NCBI RefSeq assembly: GCF_025698545.1 | Contig: NC_068575.1 | Coordinates: 62,939,980-63,003,979 of the forward strand | Length of the DNA stretch: 64,000 nucleotides | From: Gossypium raimondii | Lineage: Eukaryota > Streptophyta > Magnoliopsida > Malvales > Malvaceae | Reading direction: 5' to 3' | Shown here: positions 49,861 to 62,157 of the stretch, in pieces | How positions within the stretch are numbered: the first letter of the stretch is position 1 | How the letters are laid out: the number at the start of each line of letters is the position of its first letter | Notes under the pieces: model-generated | What the model was told of the DNA's origin: nothing | Databases searched by the model: none | What the model saw: only the letters and a program-made list of their open reading frames with translations | Made by a program: the position numbers and the translations under genes

Positions 49861-50032
49861 TCTGAAAATGAAATATTAAATCCCATCTTCAAAATAAATA
49901 AGTTTGGTGCCATAAAAATTACAGTGGATGTTCCTTGATGTATGTATGTATGTAGTCATACATTTGCCACACACCAATCTGGACAACCGGTGTCTATTAA
50001 ACAGAACAGTGTAAGATGTCACACTGCTCTCT

Positions 50033-53000
50033 TTAGAACATTTTCCCGATACCCTCTTTCCTAGGAATAGATTCATTGACATCCATTCGCTGCCAGTTCC
50101 CCACCAAGGGGGCCATTTGGTCAACCTTGTCAAACAACCCAAGGAGTCCACCTGTGTGTACAAAGAGGACCTTTCTCCCCTCCCACTTGTTTGGATTCTC
50201 AGCCATATCTTTCATCATCCCATAAGCAGCTTTCCCACTAAGCACAAAAAAAAAAAAACCAAACGACTCAAAAGAAATCTTCCTTTCCAAAATAGAACCT
50301 GTAGATAACTCTAGGTCTAAGAAAATGCTAGGTTCTGTTGAACAAAAAAAAAAAAGAAATTGCTAGGTTCTAATTGCACCGTGCTAATTATCGAACATGT
50401 AATTCAAATCTCATTGGAAGATAAGTTAGATTACGCCAGCCAATTTCATCAAGAAATATACTTTATGGCTGAAGGTGTTTTCAAGTAAAACATGCTCTAA
50501 TTTACTGTGAAAATCACGACACTAATTTCAACCAAGTTAAACTTTTTGTTGCCATATGCATGTATAAGGCATGTGACCAAAAGTATAAAACCTGAATATC
50601 ATAGCAACATCTTAGCCACATGGGAAAAGATACCAACAAAAGACATGGTTTTCCTCTTTCGTTGACATTAGCTCAATAACTATGAGAAGATTCTAGTTTT
50701 CCTCTAAAAAAACACTCATACGAAGAAAGGAAGAAAATTAAAATTGCCAATAGTAAAGATAACTTTTATACCTGTATACAGGGTCAAGAACAACACCCGT
50801 TGCAGCAGCAACTTCCTTCACAAATTTAAGCTCCTCAGAAGTGTTAATTGCATAACCCAGTCCTTTAGCCTGTAAAGAGTTTTTACAACATTATACATAT
50901 TCCATCCAATAAATTACAGCATGTTCATGGCATCTGTCATGTTATCAGAAAATTTAAACTTTAGCTACAAGAATTTCTCTCCATCTTATGCATATAATAA
51001 AACCAAATAGGTATAGGCTACAAATTAGACGTTGACCAGAATGACCGGCACAACTGTCCGAACTCAACCCAACCTGATTTCACACCAAAGTAAAAAAGCT
51101 AAACCACCTGATGTGTACCCAAAACCTAACCTGAAACTTACAAGGAAAATATCCTTCAGCCAATATGAGAGACACCTCAAGAATTCAACAATGAAAGAAT
51201 TTCCTGATTGTCTCCCATAGGATGTTAACTTCATATGATTTATCACAACATTTGCAAGTTGATTTATCATTATCTTTGCTTATTACCAAGTTTTCATGCA
51301 ACTTGATTAGTCCAAGTAGTGTCTATATAGTAGACTTCATCTCCAAGATTAGTTTGTATATCTAAATATGGGAGTATATGCCATTCGCGGTTAACCTTTT
51401 ATTTTGATTTCACTCTAGTCCCTGATGTTTGTGTTGTCTCCTTTCGTCCCCAACCTTTAAAGTGGTTGTCTTCTTGCTTTTCCTAAAATAATTTTATTAA
51501 CACTAATGTAACATCCATATTGTAGCTCACAATGTGTTTGCATTCCATTGGTAAGCCGCATGGTCATTTTTATAAATTATGAATAGAAAGATGTGACAAA
51601 AGGACTAAAATGAAACATTTTAAAAGGTTAAGACCCAGAAACTTCAAATTTCAACTATAAAGAATTATGCTACTTATACTAGTTTGCTGTTGAGATTTAG
51701 ATCCTAAAACAAATAAGGTTTTAAGCCTATTCCAGATACTTGATATTTCTGAAGCATGGAAATTAGCAAACAAATCTAAACAAAACAAATAATATGTCTA
51801 CACTTACAACAGACACAAAACATAGAGTAATGTAGGGAAACTACAAAAAGCTGAGTGATGAACAAAACAAATATAAGGCATTAAAACTTTCTCCACGATA
51901 GGTATGAGGGCTTGTAAAAAAGAACCAACATAAAATGAAGAATTCATTCAACATCATCAGAGCATGCATGTTAAATTTACCGCACAGCTAAGAAGTATCA
52001 TTTATTATATCTTAAAAGAGAAAAAATGTCAAAAATCCAAGGGACATGTTAAATCTCACATTTATAATGCTGACAATATCACGTGCATTAACACCTGCTT
52101 GAAGTCCATCAATCAAGTCTTGAACAAAGTCATAGAAGTAATCAGGATCATCACAAACGCAAAATGCATGAACCTAAGTTGTCAGTAAAACATCATAAAA
52201 ATCAGTTTGCCTGTGCAGAAATGTATGCGTTAATATATAAATAAGAATACACACTTTTGCCTTCAAGGCTCCAAGCCATGATCCCAATGAAAGACCAGCA
52301 ATGGTACCACCACTAAAAATCAATAATACAAAAAATTGTCACTCAACATTGCTTTTGTCTATAGCCTGGATCCAAGCTCAGATGTTAGTCAACATAAAAC
52401 CTAAATTAATTAAAGATCACAAGTCTAATAAAACTTCAACGCACTTACGACCACGCCTCTCCAAAATGGACCCCTGACTTAAATTCCTTTAGCACAAAAT
52501 AAAAAGGAATACTATACGGTAAGGAAGTAAAAAAAGTCAACATCACCGCTGCAAGAACAAACAAATCAACTAAAAAAAAGGTCTTAAACTTTAAAAGAAA
52601 TAAACCAATTTTGATGAATGAAAACTAAATGTACCCAAAAACATAATTGACAATAGCTTCAATTATGGTACAGTTACACTCTCATAGTTTTAACGCTTTA
52701 GTAATGTTCAGATATCGGATTCACTATTACCATAAACACAAATTAACTAAAATGTTAATGAGGCATCAAAGTTTCCGATTGAAGAAAGGTTTTGTTTATT
52801 TCTTGAAATGCTAAGTATTGTCAATGATCAAATCTGAAAAGTCATTCATTGACAATGAAATTATTTGAGTAGAATAGAACCTGCCACATGCTACAACAAT
52901 ATCGTCAAATTTTACTCTGTTGCTTCTTATCTGAAGTTGCTCCTCAATTTCCCTCATTGCCTCAATATATCCCCTAAAGATAGAAAATTTGTTAAATGTT

Positions 53001-55207
53001 TGTATTGGATTTAGAAAAGGAATAAATACTTCAAAAGTTTAGCAAACATTGACAAGGAGAAAAGAAGATCAAGGAACTTATAGTACAATATCCTTGAAAA
53101 ATAAAACACTGAATTTATTAAGGCCCTATAGTTAACTGCTTGAGTAAAGGATCGTAAGTTCTTTCAATCTGAATGATCCATACATGTATCTTGGTATTAG
53201 AGCAATCAACTTCAAGACCAAAGAAACAGTTCCATACCAAACAAGTACAAGCTTTGTAAAACATTTGGAGAGAAATTTTATCCAGTTCAATGAAAAATTA
53301 AAACAATTTGGTATTACAGCAACAAGTGGACCTTATCAATTTAATTAAAGTTTCAATGATCATGCATATAATAAAATTTTTTGTTTGCACAAATGAACCT
53401 TAACCCATGGTCCATTGAGCGCTAATTAAATTAATTGAAGTTGTTAGGGATTTCACGCAGTTTTAGTGTATATTTATAGTCTTGGTCCAAAGTTATTATT
53501 TTAGAGAATATAGTCCATATAAAACAAGTTATCATTTAAGAAAGAAAAAACTGAAAATACCAATGACCAAAAACAAAAAGCTTTTCTCTTGTTATGCACC
53601 TATAGCATAAAGTTTGTAAGAAAAATTAGTTTGTAAGAGAACAGATACTGATTTTCTGCAGCTTTCAAAGCAAATAGTTCAACTAAGATGACATGTGACA
53701 GAAAAGAGAGAATAAACTATGACAGAAGCTCACCAGGTACCCAGGGAGTTTGATCCACCAACAGGAATAACATAAGGCCTCCGGCCTTCCTTTAACAATT
53801 GTTCTTTCAAAACATTAGTAAGGGCCTAACCAAAATTTCAAATAGGCAGAATTAGAATACCACATAATGCATTACAGCATTCGCACATAAGAATTATCAA
53901 TTCAATCATATATCTGATGGATCCTGCAATGTAGAAGCAGGATCATTGGTGATATGTATCTCAGAAACATTCTCAAGAAATCATTAACAAACTCTTATTT
54001 CAGCCATCTAATGAAGCAACCCCAAAATCGAATCTGCTAGTCAACTCAAAATCCATGTCTAAGGTCAAAGTATCTAAAAATAATTGAAAACAAGCAAAGA
54101 GTCATATTATAATAGATACATTATTACATATCCCCCACTCAGTAATAAATGAAAACCGGAATACATTTATAAAACAATTAATGTGTTAGCAAATAGCTTT
54201 TCTGTTCCTCGCAATCCAAATGCAAATTAGCATCAGCTTTTTGGCAATTACTAATTAGGCTCAGCACTACAATAAGTATAGTTAGCAAATAAAATATGGC
54301 AATGAGAAAGTCAGAAACTAACAACACTCCCTATTTTTGCATATTCTTCTTTTGAAATAAGTTGAATATGAGCGCCCATAAAACGCTCCACCAGCAGATT
54401 TCCAGTCAATCCGGGATCTTTATCAACAAGAAGCTGCAACAGGAAACTGGTTAAGCAAAAGAATAATCGTAGCAGGAGAAACAAATAATATTAGAAAGGT
54501 AAAAGAAAAGAAACAGTAGAACCTTAGAGGTGCGGAGTATGAGATAGGAGTCTAGATTCAAATACTTAGCAGCGACAGCGGTGGCGCGGCAGTGGTTGCT
54601 TTGGATGCCGCCGATTGTAATGATGCAATCAGCACCCTGTGCCACTGCTTCCGCCAATAAGAACTCCAATTTCCTTACTTTGTTACCGCTCAATTGCATA
54701 CCTGAAAGATCGTCACGCTGCATGCACTAAGATCGTGAGTACCAAAAAGCAAACAAATATTAAATTAAAGAAAAAGAGAGAAAGAGAGCAAAAATTACCT
54801 TCAACCAAACTTCCGTGTTTTGGGGCAAATTAGGCAGATTCCACTTGTGAATTGGAGTAGGAAGCTGAAAAAGCGAAGGAATAAGATTAGGGTGTTTCGC
54901 AGAGGCAATGAAAATGAATGAAAGGTAGAGATAGAGTAGTTACATGGGCGAGGGAGAAGACATGGGAAGGGATTGGTTTGAGATGGGAGGCCCAAGTAGG
55001 AGGAGAGTAGGGCTTCTTGCTGAGGAAATCATCAAAGCTTAAGCCCTTAGCTTTGGAGGTGTCGTCGTTGGTTTCCATTGCGCGAGAGGGAGAGCAACAG
55101 ACTCTGCTGGGTTTGGATTTTCCAAGGACTGTAATAGACTGGTTGAAAACAGGCAGATGTAAGGGCGATGGATTTGCACTCAGCCTAGCTGTAGCTGACC
55201 ACAACAT
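50033..55207 (-). CDS. D-cysteine desulfhydrase (ACC deaminase family, PLP enzyme), mitochondrial
   Basis: Ten exons on the minus strand: 54944-55207, 54799-54864, 54523-54717, 54323-54433, 53734-53825, 52881-52973, 52255-52312, 52060-52173, 50772-50869 and 50033-50237. They join in frame to 431 residues, close to the ~400 of plant D-CDes (compare At1g48420, from memory). The first ~45 residues are Ser/Arg-rich and lack acid until METNDD, as expected for an organelle presequence. Then come [13 protein letters not shown], with the PLP-binding Lys near residue 123, and [15 protein letters not shown]. Further on are [30 protein letters not shown] (phosphate-binding loop) and a C-terminal [12 protein letters not shown]. 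The enzyme converts D-cysteine to pyruvate, H2S and ammonia; some family members also act on ACC, the ethylene precursor. The ninth intron (50870-52059) is the longest. Confidence 0.93.
51390..51620. repeat. Dispersed repeat in a desulfhydrase intron
   Basis: TTTCACTCTAGTCCCTGATG and CCTTTCGTCCCCAACCTTTA on one side, and ACAAAAGGACTAAAATGAAA with TTTTAAAAGGTTAAGACC on the other, form a rough inverted pair. These are phrases typical of dispersed non-autonomous plant repeats. Similar wording (TTTAGCCCCTCAAGTATACC...TTTGGTCCTTAAAG) occurs in the lipase intron near 21365-21430. Confidence 0.45.
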
Positions 55208-55269
55208 TGCACTAATGTCCTTTTGCTATGATGTAGAAATACTACGACACACGGGCCTTTAATAAATTG

Positions 55270-56000
55270 CACTCGAGGAAGCCATTTTTCGTTGCAGCCT
55301 CAATTTTTTTTTTCTTTTGTATAATTCGTAACCGAAATGATGTTATTTGCAATATCATCAACAGTCAGTAGTAACAAACACATACTAATGACTACCACGT
55401 AGTTGTGTTTACTGTAAAAGTATTTACATGGTTATTGTAATAGCATGATGGAATTTTTAATATAATTAATTTGTTTTTTTATTTAATCTATATTATAAGG
55501 GTTAATTTATTTAAGTCGAGAAGGTAAGATGTAATCTAATTCATATTATAAGAGCTTATATGATAACCCAAGTTATTATCGGAGAAAGTGAACACCCACA
55601 TATTAGGGTTTAAATGTGGTTTTAGCTAAAATTAAGGTCACCATTAAAATGGTAAAATTCAATAATCAAGACCATGATATTTTGAATTTAAATTTCATCA
55701 TGTGTATATATATTATATAAAAATTTTTTTGATAATTTTATAAAAAGAAATTGAGATAGAATTAATATTTAGAAAATGATATAGACCTTTATTAATTTTT
55801 CATTGAATCCACTTGTGTTTTATAATTTACATAAAATAAACATAGGTAATTAATAAAATGTAAAATTGGCAAGGTTCACATTATTTGATTATTATAATTA
55901 AGGCCAAAAATAAATTGAATCCTAATGAAAAAATGGATTCAATTGTTAAAATTTTCATATATTACTTTTTCATGTTTTAATTTTTAATAAAAATATCATA
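55270..56000. other. AT-rich spacer upstream of the desulfhydrase gene
   Basis: No supportable gene. The ~100 bp nearest 55207 should be the desulfhydrase promoter, but I see no clear TATA element. The rest is low-complexity AT-rich DNA. Confidence 0.5.
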
Positions 56001-56010
56001 TTTTTCACTA

Positions 56011-57099
56011 TGTAGGATAATTGTAGCGTGACACATGATAAAAATAATTAAAAAAGAGAGACAATCAGACATTAATTATTGCCCGGCCCAATTAATGAGC
56101 CCAAACGCCCAATAAGCCCAACAGCCCAGAACCCAGTCAAGGGTTTGAAACGAAACCCTAGCCAAGCCTAGCACCGCGCCCATCCCTCTGCCATCATCAT
56201 TCGTTTTGTCCCATCGCCACCACCGCTACTAGCTTCATCAACGCCGCAAAAAATGATAGAAAAAAGCGAGCACGCATAGATAGTGCAAGACAAAGAAAAT
56301 ACAATCAAAATACAATGGAAAAGGATATAAAAGCCAAACAATATCTCTGACAATTTTTTTACATGCGTTTTGAATTCAAAAAGGAAAACAGATCAAAAAG
56401 GTTGACTCCAGTTTATTCTTCTCTGTTCTTGTTTCTTATTTACTTTACTCTTTATTTATTGTTTATTTTTTTCCGCAATCGTTCAACAAAGAAAAAGGAA
56501 CTGAAAGGGAAAGGAGTAAATACCTTACCGCTTCGACGGGCTGGTGTCGGAACCCCACCCTTGCCGTCGTCGGAGTCGAGCCAAAAGGGGCGTTTCATCC
56601 CTTTTCCTTTTGATCTCACGGTTGAGAAGGCTTAGCCTTCGGGGACGCCGCAAAAGGGGGAGGCCTAGGGGCCGTTCTCGCGCAACTCCGGCCATTGGCC
56701 ATGGAGGCGGAGATGGCGGCCTGAGCTTAAGGGCCGAGAGAGGCGTGGGGAGGAAAGCATTCGGGCTCTCAGTTTTCCTTTTTTGTTTGTTTAAAAAATG
56801 AATAGAGGCTATCAGATTAGGGTATTTCTTGGGCCTTATGTGTTGTCTGAAACGACGCCGTTTGGAGTCTGATCAATGGCTCCAAAACGGCGCCGTATTG
56901 AGCGCGACCCGCTCGTTGACCCGATGGATCCCAAGGATCCGCGTGTTTTGGACCGAGGTCTATTTACCCTTCATCCTTCCGCTTCGGGCTTCCTCCAATC
57001 TGTCCTGTTTTAGTTTTTTCTTTTTACTTTTCTCCCCGGATTTTGCATTTTTTTATTTAGTCCGTTTTTATTGTTTTTTTAAGTAATTAGTTTTATTAC

Positions 57100-57144
<45 letters not shown>

Positions 57145-58627
57145 CATTATTGCTTTTATTTTTATTATTTGCCTTTATTGTTTACCCATTTATACTGTTT
57201 TTGATTATGATATATGTGTACATACCTATATACATACTTACACTTTAATACATTCTATAATTTATACATATACATTCATATTGTCATAGTATGTGTACGC
57301 ATAACTTTCCAAGTTTACTTACATATGTATATCTACTTAGATATATATTATTTATACTTTATACTTTAATATACGAATACACATATTTTATTTTTATGAA
57401 TACCTATACATATTTATCTTTTATTATTTTATGTATATAGCCGCATGTCTATATATATATATTTTTTAATTTTCATAAATACATACCTATATACTTTATA
57501 TCTTATTTATTTATATATCCTTGTATATATATACTTTTATATATTTTATAATGCATACATGCACATAATATATATATACGTTTTATTTTTATAAAAATAT
57601 ATACATATACCTACCTTTATATTTTATATATTTCATAACTTTGTACATACACATAAATGTACACATACATATTTACACATATTTTTACGTACATAGATTT
57701 TTACATTCTCATAATTTTATGCACACATATATCTTTTTACTTTTTTATATTCGTATTCATTTAGTTATTTATTTCATTTATGTTATTGATTTGAATGAAT
57801 GCTTTAATTTTATTCGCTTGTATACATTGCTATTTCGTATGTTATTGATTCATACTTTGTATTTATCTTATTTACGTTGCAATTGTTCTTATTATTTTGC
57901 ACTATTGTATTCAATATCGCCTTGTTATGAGTATTAACATCGTTTTTTATTATTTCATGTTAGATTAATTCATTTCAATACATAAATTACAATTTTTGAA
58001 TAAGCAAAATATCGTGTTTAGATTTGAGAATGTCGTACCCTAACTTACTGGGTTTCGATTTTCACAATAAATCTAAATACACGAATCTTTCAAACTCAAG
58101 TTTTAAATGATCTCGGGATTTAAAAAGAATCGCATCCTAACTTACTGGTTGTGACCTCACTTTCAAATCCGAGATAGCTAAAAATACTTTTTAAATAAGC
58201 ATTTTTTTTGTATATTGGGAATTCGAGATATTGTGTCCTAACTTACTGGATACGATTCTCTTTCTCGATTAACATAAAATATGCTTCTTTTCCCAAATTT
58301 TTAATGTTTAGTACAATGGATCGTATTTTTAAAATTTTTCAAGTTTTCAATTCTCGACATCAAGACATTAGATAATTAACTAGGTACCAATTTCTGGGCG
58401 TTACGAGGGTGCTAACCCTTCCTCGTACGTAACTGACTCCCGAACCCGTTTTCTAGATTCCGTTGACCAAAACCGTTGTTTTAATAAAATCAAATTATTT
58501 ATTAGAAACAACCTCTTTCCAAGGTGACCTAATCACACCTCAAAAAAAGATTGGTGGCGACTCCCTTTTTCGTTTTCAAAACCCAATTGGACCCCGTTTT
58601 TCATCCAAAAAAATGGGGTCAACAACA
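56011..58627. mobile_element. Probable solo LTR-like relic of a Gypsy-type retrotransposon
   Basis: The block opens near TGTAGGATAATTG and closes near GGTCAACAACA. ACTAT is found at 56007-56011 and 58628-58632 as a possible, slightly overlapping target duplication. Inside, the base composition changes sharply: GC-rich 56500-57000 with two AAACGRCGCCGT words (about 56848 and 56883), then (ATT)n, then an AT-rich tract. Three copies of CCTAACTTACTGG follow at about 58040, 58136 and 58237. The closing part has the phrase GGGTGCTAACCCTTCCTCGT, ACTGACTCCCGAACCCG and ATTGGTGGCGACTCCC, which I associate with cotton-type Gypsy LTRs. No internal gag/pol region, primer site or second LTR is present, so it is a broken relic. 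Age cannot be told from one copy. Confidence 0.5.
57099..57143. repeat. (ATT)n microsatellite
   Basis: About fourteen ATT units, inside the probable LTR relic. Confidence 0.9.
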
Positions 58628-59948
58628 ACTATTGAGTTAGACTTAATTAACGAAATTTTAATTGGATATGTTAGGGTATATAGCCAGCTATCAATCAAAG
58701 ACGTATGTTAGTGTTCCACCTAAAATGTCTTACTTTAAATAATTTATATGATTATTAATTTCAACACTAAAATATTGATATAAGTAAATGACGTAAAAGA
58801 AATTAAAATACGATACAACAAAATATAATCATTCTTTAAATAAAAGAATAGGTATAAATTCCTTGGAATTTTATTTTGTATTCTTTTCTTAATTTTTTAT
58901 AAAAGATAATTATGTTAACCTTAATAAATTTCTTTCATTCCTACCGCATCTCATTTTTATTACTTTTAGCAAATATTAATTTACTATTTCAATTCGTTTT
59001 CCATAAAACTTATAATCAATTAATTTAAAATTATTTTTTATTAAATCAAATTATAAATAGGTTATTTTAGATTAAATTATCGTGATGGCCCCTCTGTGTT
59101 TAAATTTAAGATTTAATATTTATAGTTTAATATGATATAATTTGGTTTCTTTACATAATCTCAAATAGTTGATACTTTTCATCATTATGGTCAAAATGTT
59201 GAAGTCAATTCTTTTTAAAAATATCCATTCCAACATGTTAATATATATGTGCGTGTTAGAAAAGTGTTTTAAAGAGAAATTCACATAATCATTTTAATCG
59301 AAATAGTTCAAAATGTTAAGCATTTGGACTAATTAATGCCATTATGAAGTAAATGATCAAATTATGTCAAATTAAAATTTAAAGACTAAATCTCAAATGT
59401 AATCGTAGTAGAGACTTCAAACTATAATTTTACCATTATCTTATATGATTAAAAATTATATAATTAGTTACTCAAAATAAATAACATTATTAACAATTTT
59501 AGAAGTTGATGTGATTTAAAAAAAAATGCTTATTCCAACTCACTATTTGAAATGAATCTTTAAAAAAACATAAAAATAAAAACATTTTAAAAAAATTCCT
59601 ATTCAATTGATTTTTCAGCATGGTTCAATCAATTCGTATCGACTTATGAGTTAGTCAATTTTATGTCTCTCTCTGAATTGATAACTGAGCTAGTTCTCTA
59701 TTTTACCGGTTTGTCCAGTCCTATTCAAACAATCATGACTGTAAGTTTTCACACTTCGTACATTTAGAACTTAGTCATTCCACTATTATTTTTAATAATT
59801 TAATCTCTATTTTATGGATTTAAAAATATGGTTTCTAATTATATATAACAACGTAATATTTTAATTGGAAAGTTAACGATATTTATTTGAACTAATTAAT
59901 AAAATTATAAAGTTATGTTAGAAATTAAAGTATTAGGATCAAATCTCA

Positions 59949-60192
59949 AATTTAAGCATATTAAAAGGATGAAATTTAAAATTAACTATTTCATAAAATA
60001 AAAAGGAAAAAGAGTTGGTGGGTGTGTGCCACGTGTCATAAGGAGGAAGGTAGGTAGGTATATAAATATTTTAGAAATTAAAATATAAAGATAAAATTAA
60101 TTTAAGCATAGAAGGATCAAAATGAAAATTAACCACTTTATAAAATAAAAAGAAGAGTTGATGGGTAAATGCCACGTGTCATAAGGAGTAAG
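59949..60192. repeat. Tandem duplication (~145-bp period) carrying GCCACGTGTCATAAGGAG
   Basis: Copy 1 (59949-60049) and copy 2 (60098-60192) share AATTTAAGCATA, a TAAAATAAAAAG stretch and GCCACGTGTCATAAGGAG. The CACGTG cores at 60030 and 60173 are 143 bp apart. The copies differ at scattered positions, so the event is not recent. Confidence 0.8.
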
Positions 60193-60699
60193 GTATTTGG
60201 AATTTTTTAACAAACACATTAGATAAATCTTAAAATTGTATATAAATTATGGTTTAATGTGTAGTTGTATATGTGAATTTTGATTTTGTATAACTTTATA
60301 CATAAATTTTGATTTAATCCAATTTTGTAATTATCAATACAATTATTGACGTAACATCATTTTATATTTATATATTGTATACATAAATAATTATATTTAT
60401 CCAATATAAAAATAAATTGATGCATTTGTTTCTTTAAATGTATATGATTAAATCAAAATTAGAGTTTCAAGTATACATTTAAACCACAATTAGAGTTTCA
60501 CGTGTATAATTGCACAAAATTAAAATTCATGTATACAATTGTACATTAAATTAAAGTTCATGTATACATTTAATATTTCTCCTTCTTTTTATATGTAAGT
60601 ATATATATTATGCAGATTATTACTATAGTATATATTAAAAGATTTAATAATAACAAATTTTCAATAATTTATTTGACAAAGATAACAATACGAGTCTAT

Positions 60700-60984
60700 A
60701 GTTTTTTATCACCTAACTATGAAAAGTTACAAAATGATTATCCAACTATTCAATTTTATTTTATTTTATTGTCACCAACGCCTAATGTACAAATTGAAGC
60801 ATTCAAAATCTAAAATAGTTGGGTACCCCAAAAGATAAAATTGAATAGTTGAGTGGTTATTTTGTAACTTTTCATAGTTGAGTGACTAAAAAATACTAAA
60901 AATTGGATGACTATTTTATAATTATTCATAGTTAGGTGATAAAAGGTTTACTAATATTTGGAGGACTATTAATGTAGTTTACCC
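60700..60984. mobile_element. Degenerate inverted-repeat element related to the 9.56-kb MITE ends
   Basis: The left arm (60702-60770, TTATCACCTAACTATGAAAA...) pairs with the reverse complement of 60830-60894 (...TTTTCATAGTTGAGTGA). A third copy of the arm motif (ATTCATAGTTAGGTGATAAA) follows at about 60925-60950. The right end reads TGTAGTTTACCC, matching the GGGTAAACTACA terminus of the MITE at 9558. A matching left terminus is missing. Confidence 0.6.
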
Positions 60985-61420
60985 AAAAAAGAAATTATTA
61001 TTATTATTGAAGTTGAAGGAGCTATAGTTACGTACCGCGTTGTCAGTCATTGTCTGAAGAAAAAAACAAAAGAAAGGAAAATAGCAAATTGAAATAAATT
61101 TCCAAGCAACTAGCCTTTGCATGTGGTTGGCTTCCGTCCAATCCAAACTCCTTTCTCTTTGTCTTCTCTACTTATTAAATTTCTCGGCTCTACACTTCAC
61201 CCCACTCGACTTTTTCAAAGTCTCTTTTCTTTTTCTTCTTCTTCTCTTTCTTAATAATAATGCACATTCTCAGTCAGCGCTTTGAGTCATTGCTTCTTCT
61301 TCTTACATACACAACGCAATACCTCCCTTCTCTTTCAGTTTTCTAAACGTATTTTATCAAAGGCATCAAATTCCTAAGTTTGGGTCTCTCTTCACCACTA
61401 CCCAATTCAGCTTTAACCAG

Positions 61421-62141
61421 GTTCCCTTCTCTCTCACTCTTTGATTTGGACTTTTTTCTTTTCTGGGTTAAGCTTATCATTTTTCTTCTTAATTAGCTGA
61501 AAAATGCTAACTAAACTAAGCTGAGCTAAGGAAAAGCTAGTGTCAGTGTCATGCACTGCGAGAAATAACTCATCATGTCTTTCGCTGTCGTATTCCTTTT
61601 GGCTTTTAGAAGCAATCAGCATCTAGATACGCCCTATGTACTGAATGCAATGCGATGGATGATACTTTGTGGGGTTTTCATTGGCTTCTTCTTTAAACTT
61701 GTTTTGTCAAAAATTATGCCATTTATTGAGCTCGTTTTTGGCTCTAGCAGCTTTGATGAACTTATTAGTGAACCAATTATGTTATATAATCTTTTACTTG
61801 CAACTATTGAGAAGACTTAAGATTGATTAGAGTTTAGCTTTACATATTCATTCTGTCAATTAGTGTTTTTAAACCTACGAAACTTTGGTGATGGAAGTGC
61901 TATGAGCATAGCAATAGTTTCCTTAAATGGATTAGGAGTTGATATGGCTGGAAATGTCAGTTAATACTTCCACTTTTGCCTAAAGCACAAACAAGCGCAA
62001 GAAAGCTTGAAAAAGTACATAGTCAACTAACTATGAAGTTCTGATCTTTATTATCAAGCCCTTATTTGGTTGGTTCCTACTGTAGATATATAGCAGCATC
62101 TGCAGTTAACTTATCTGACTGTTTTTTATTTTCCTATGTAG
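61421..62141 (+). other. Probable leader intron of the CNGC20-type gene
   Basis: A donor-like ACCAG|GTTCCC at 61420/61421 and an acceptor TTTTCCTATGTAG ending at 62141, 16 bp before the ATG at 62158. An 81-codon frame inside (61575-61820) has hydrophobic stretches but no family resemblance. I take it as chance within the intron. Inferred from consensus only. Confidence 0.4.
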
Positions 62142-62157
62142 ATTTAGTATATGAGAA

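Larger units (their letters stand above)
58640..61150. other. AT-rich spacer upstream of the CNGC gene
   Basis: No supportable gene. It holds the ~145-bp tandem duplication at 59949-60192 and the inverted-repeat element at 60700-60984, both listed separately. The pyrimidine-rich stretch at about 61190-61260 may be part of the CNGC core promoter or leader. Confidence 0.5.

Noticed and set aside
57641-57937. 98-codon Tyr/Ile/His-rich frame
   Set aside because: It is a translation of the AT-rich zone in the LTR-like relic, with extreme composition and no domain.
61575-61820. 81-codon frame with hydrophobic stretches upstream of the CNGC gene
   Set aside because: It falls within the probable leader intron and has no recognisable domain; hydrophobic chance frames are common in T-rich plant introns.
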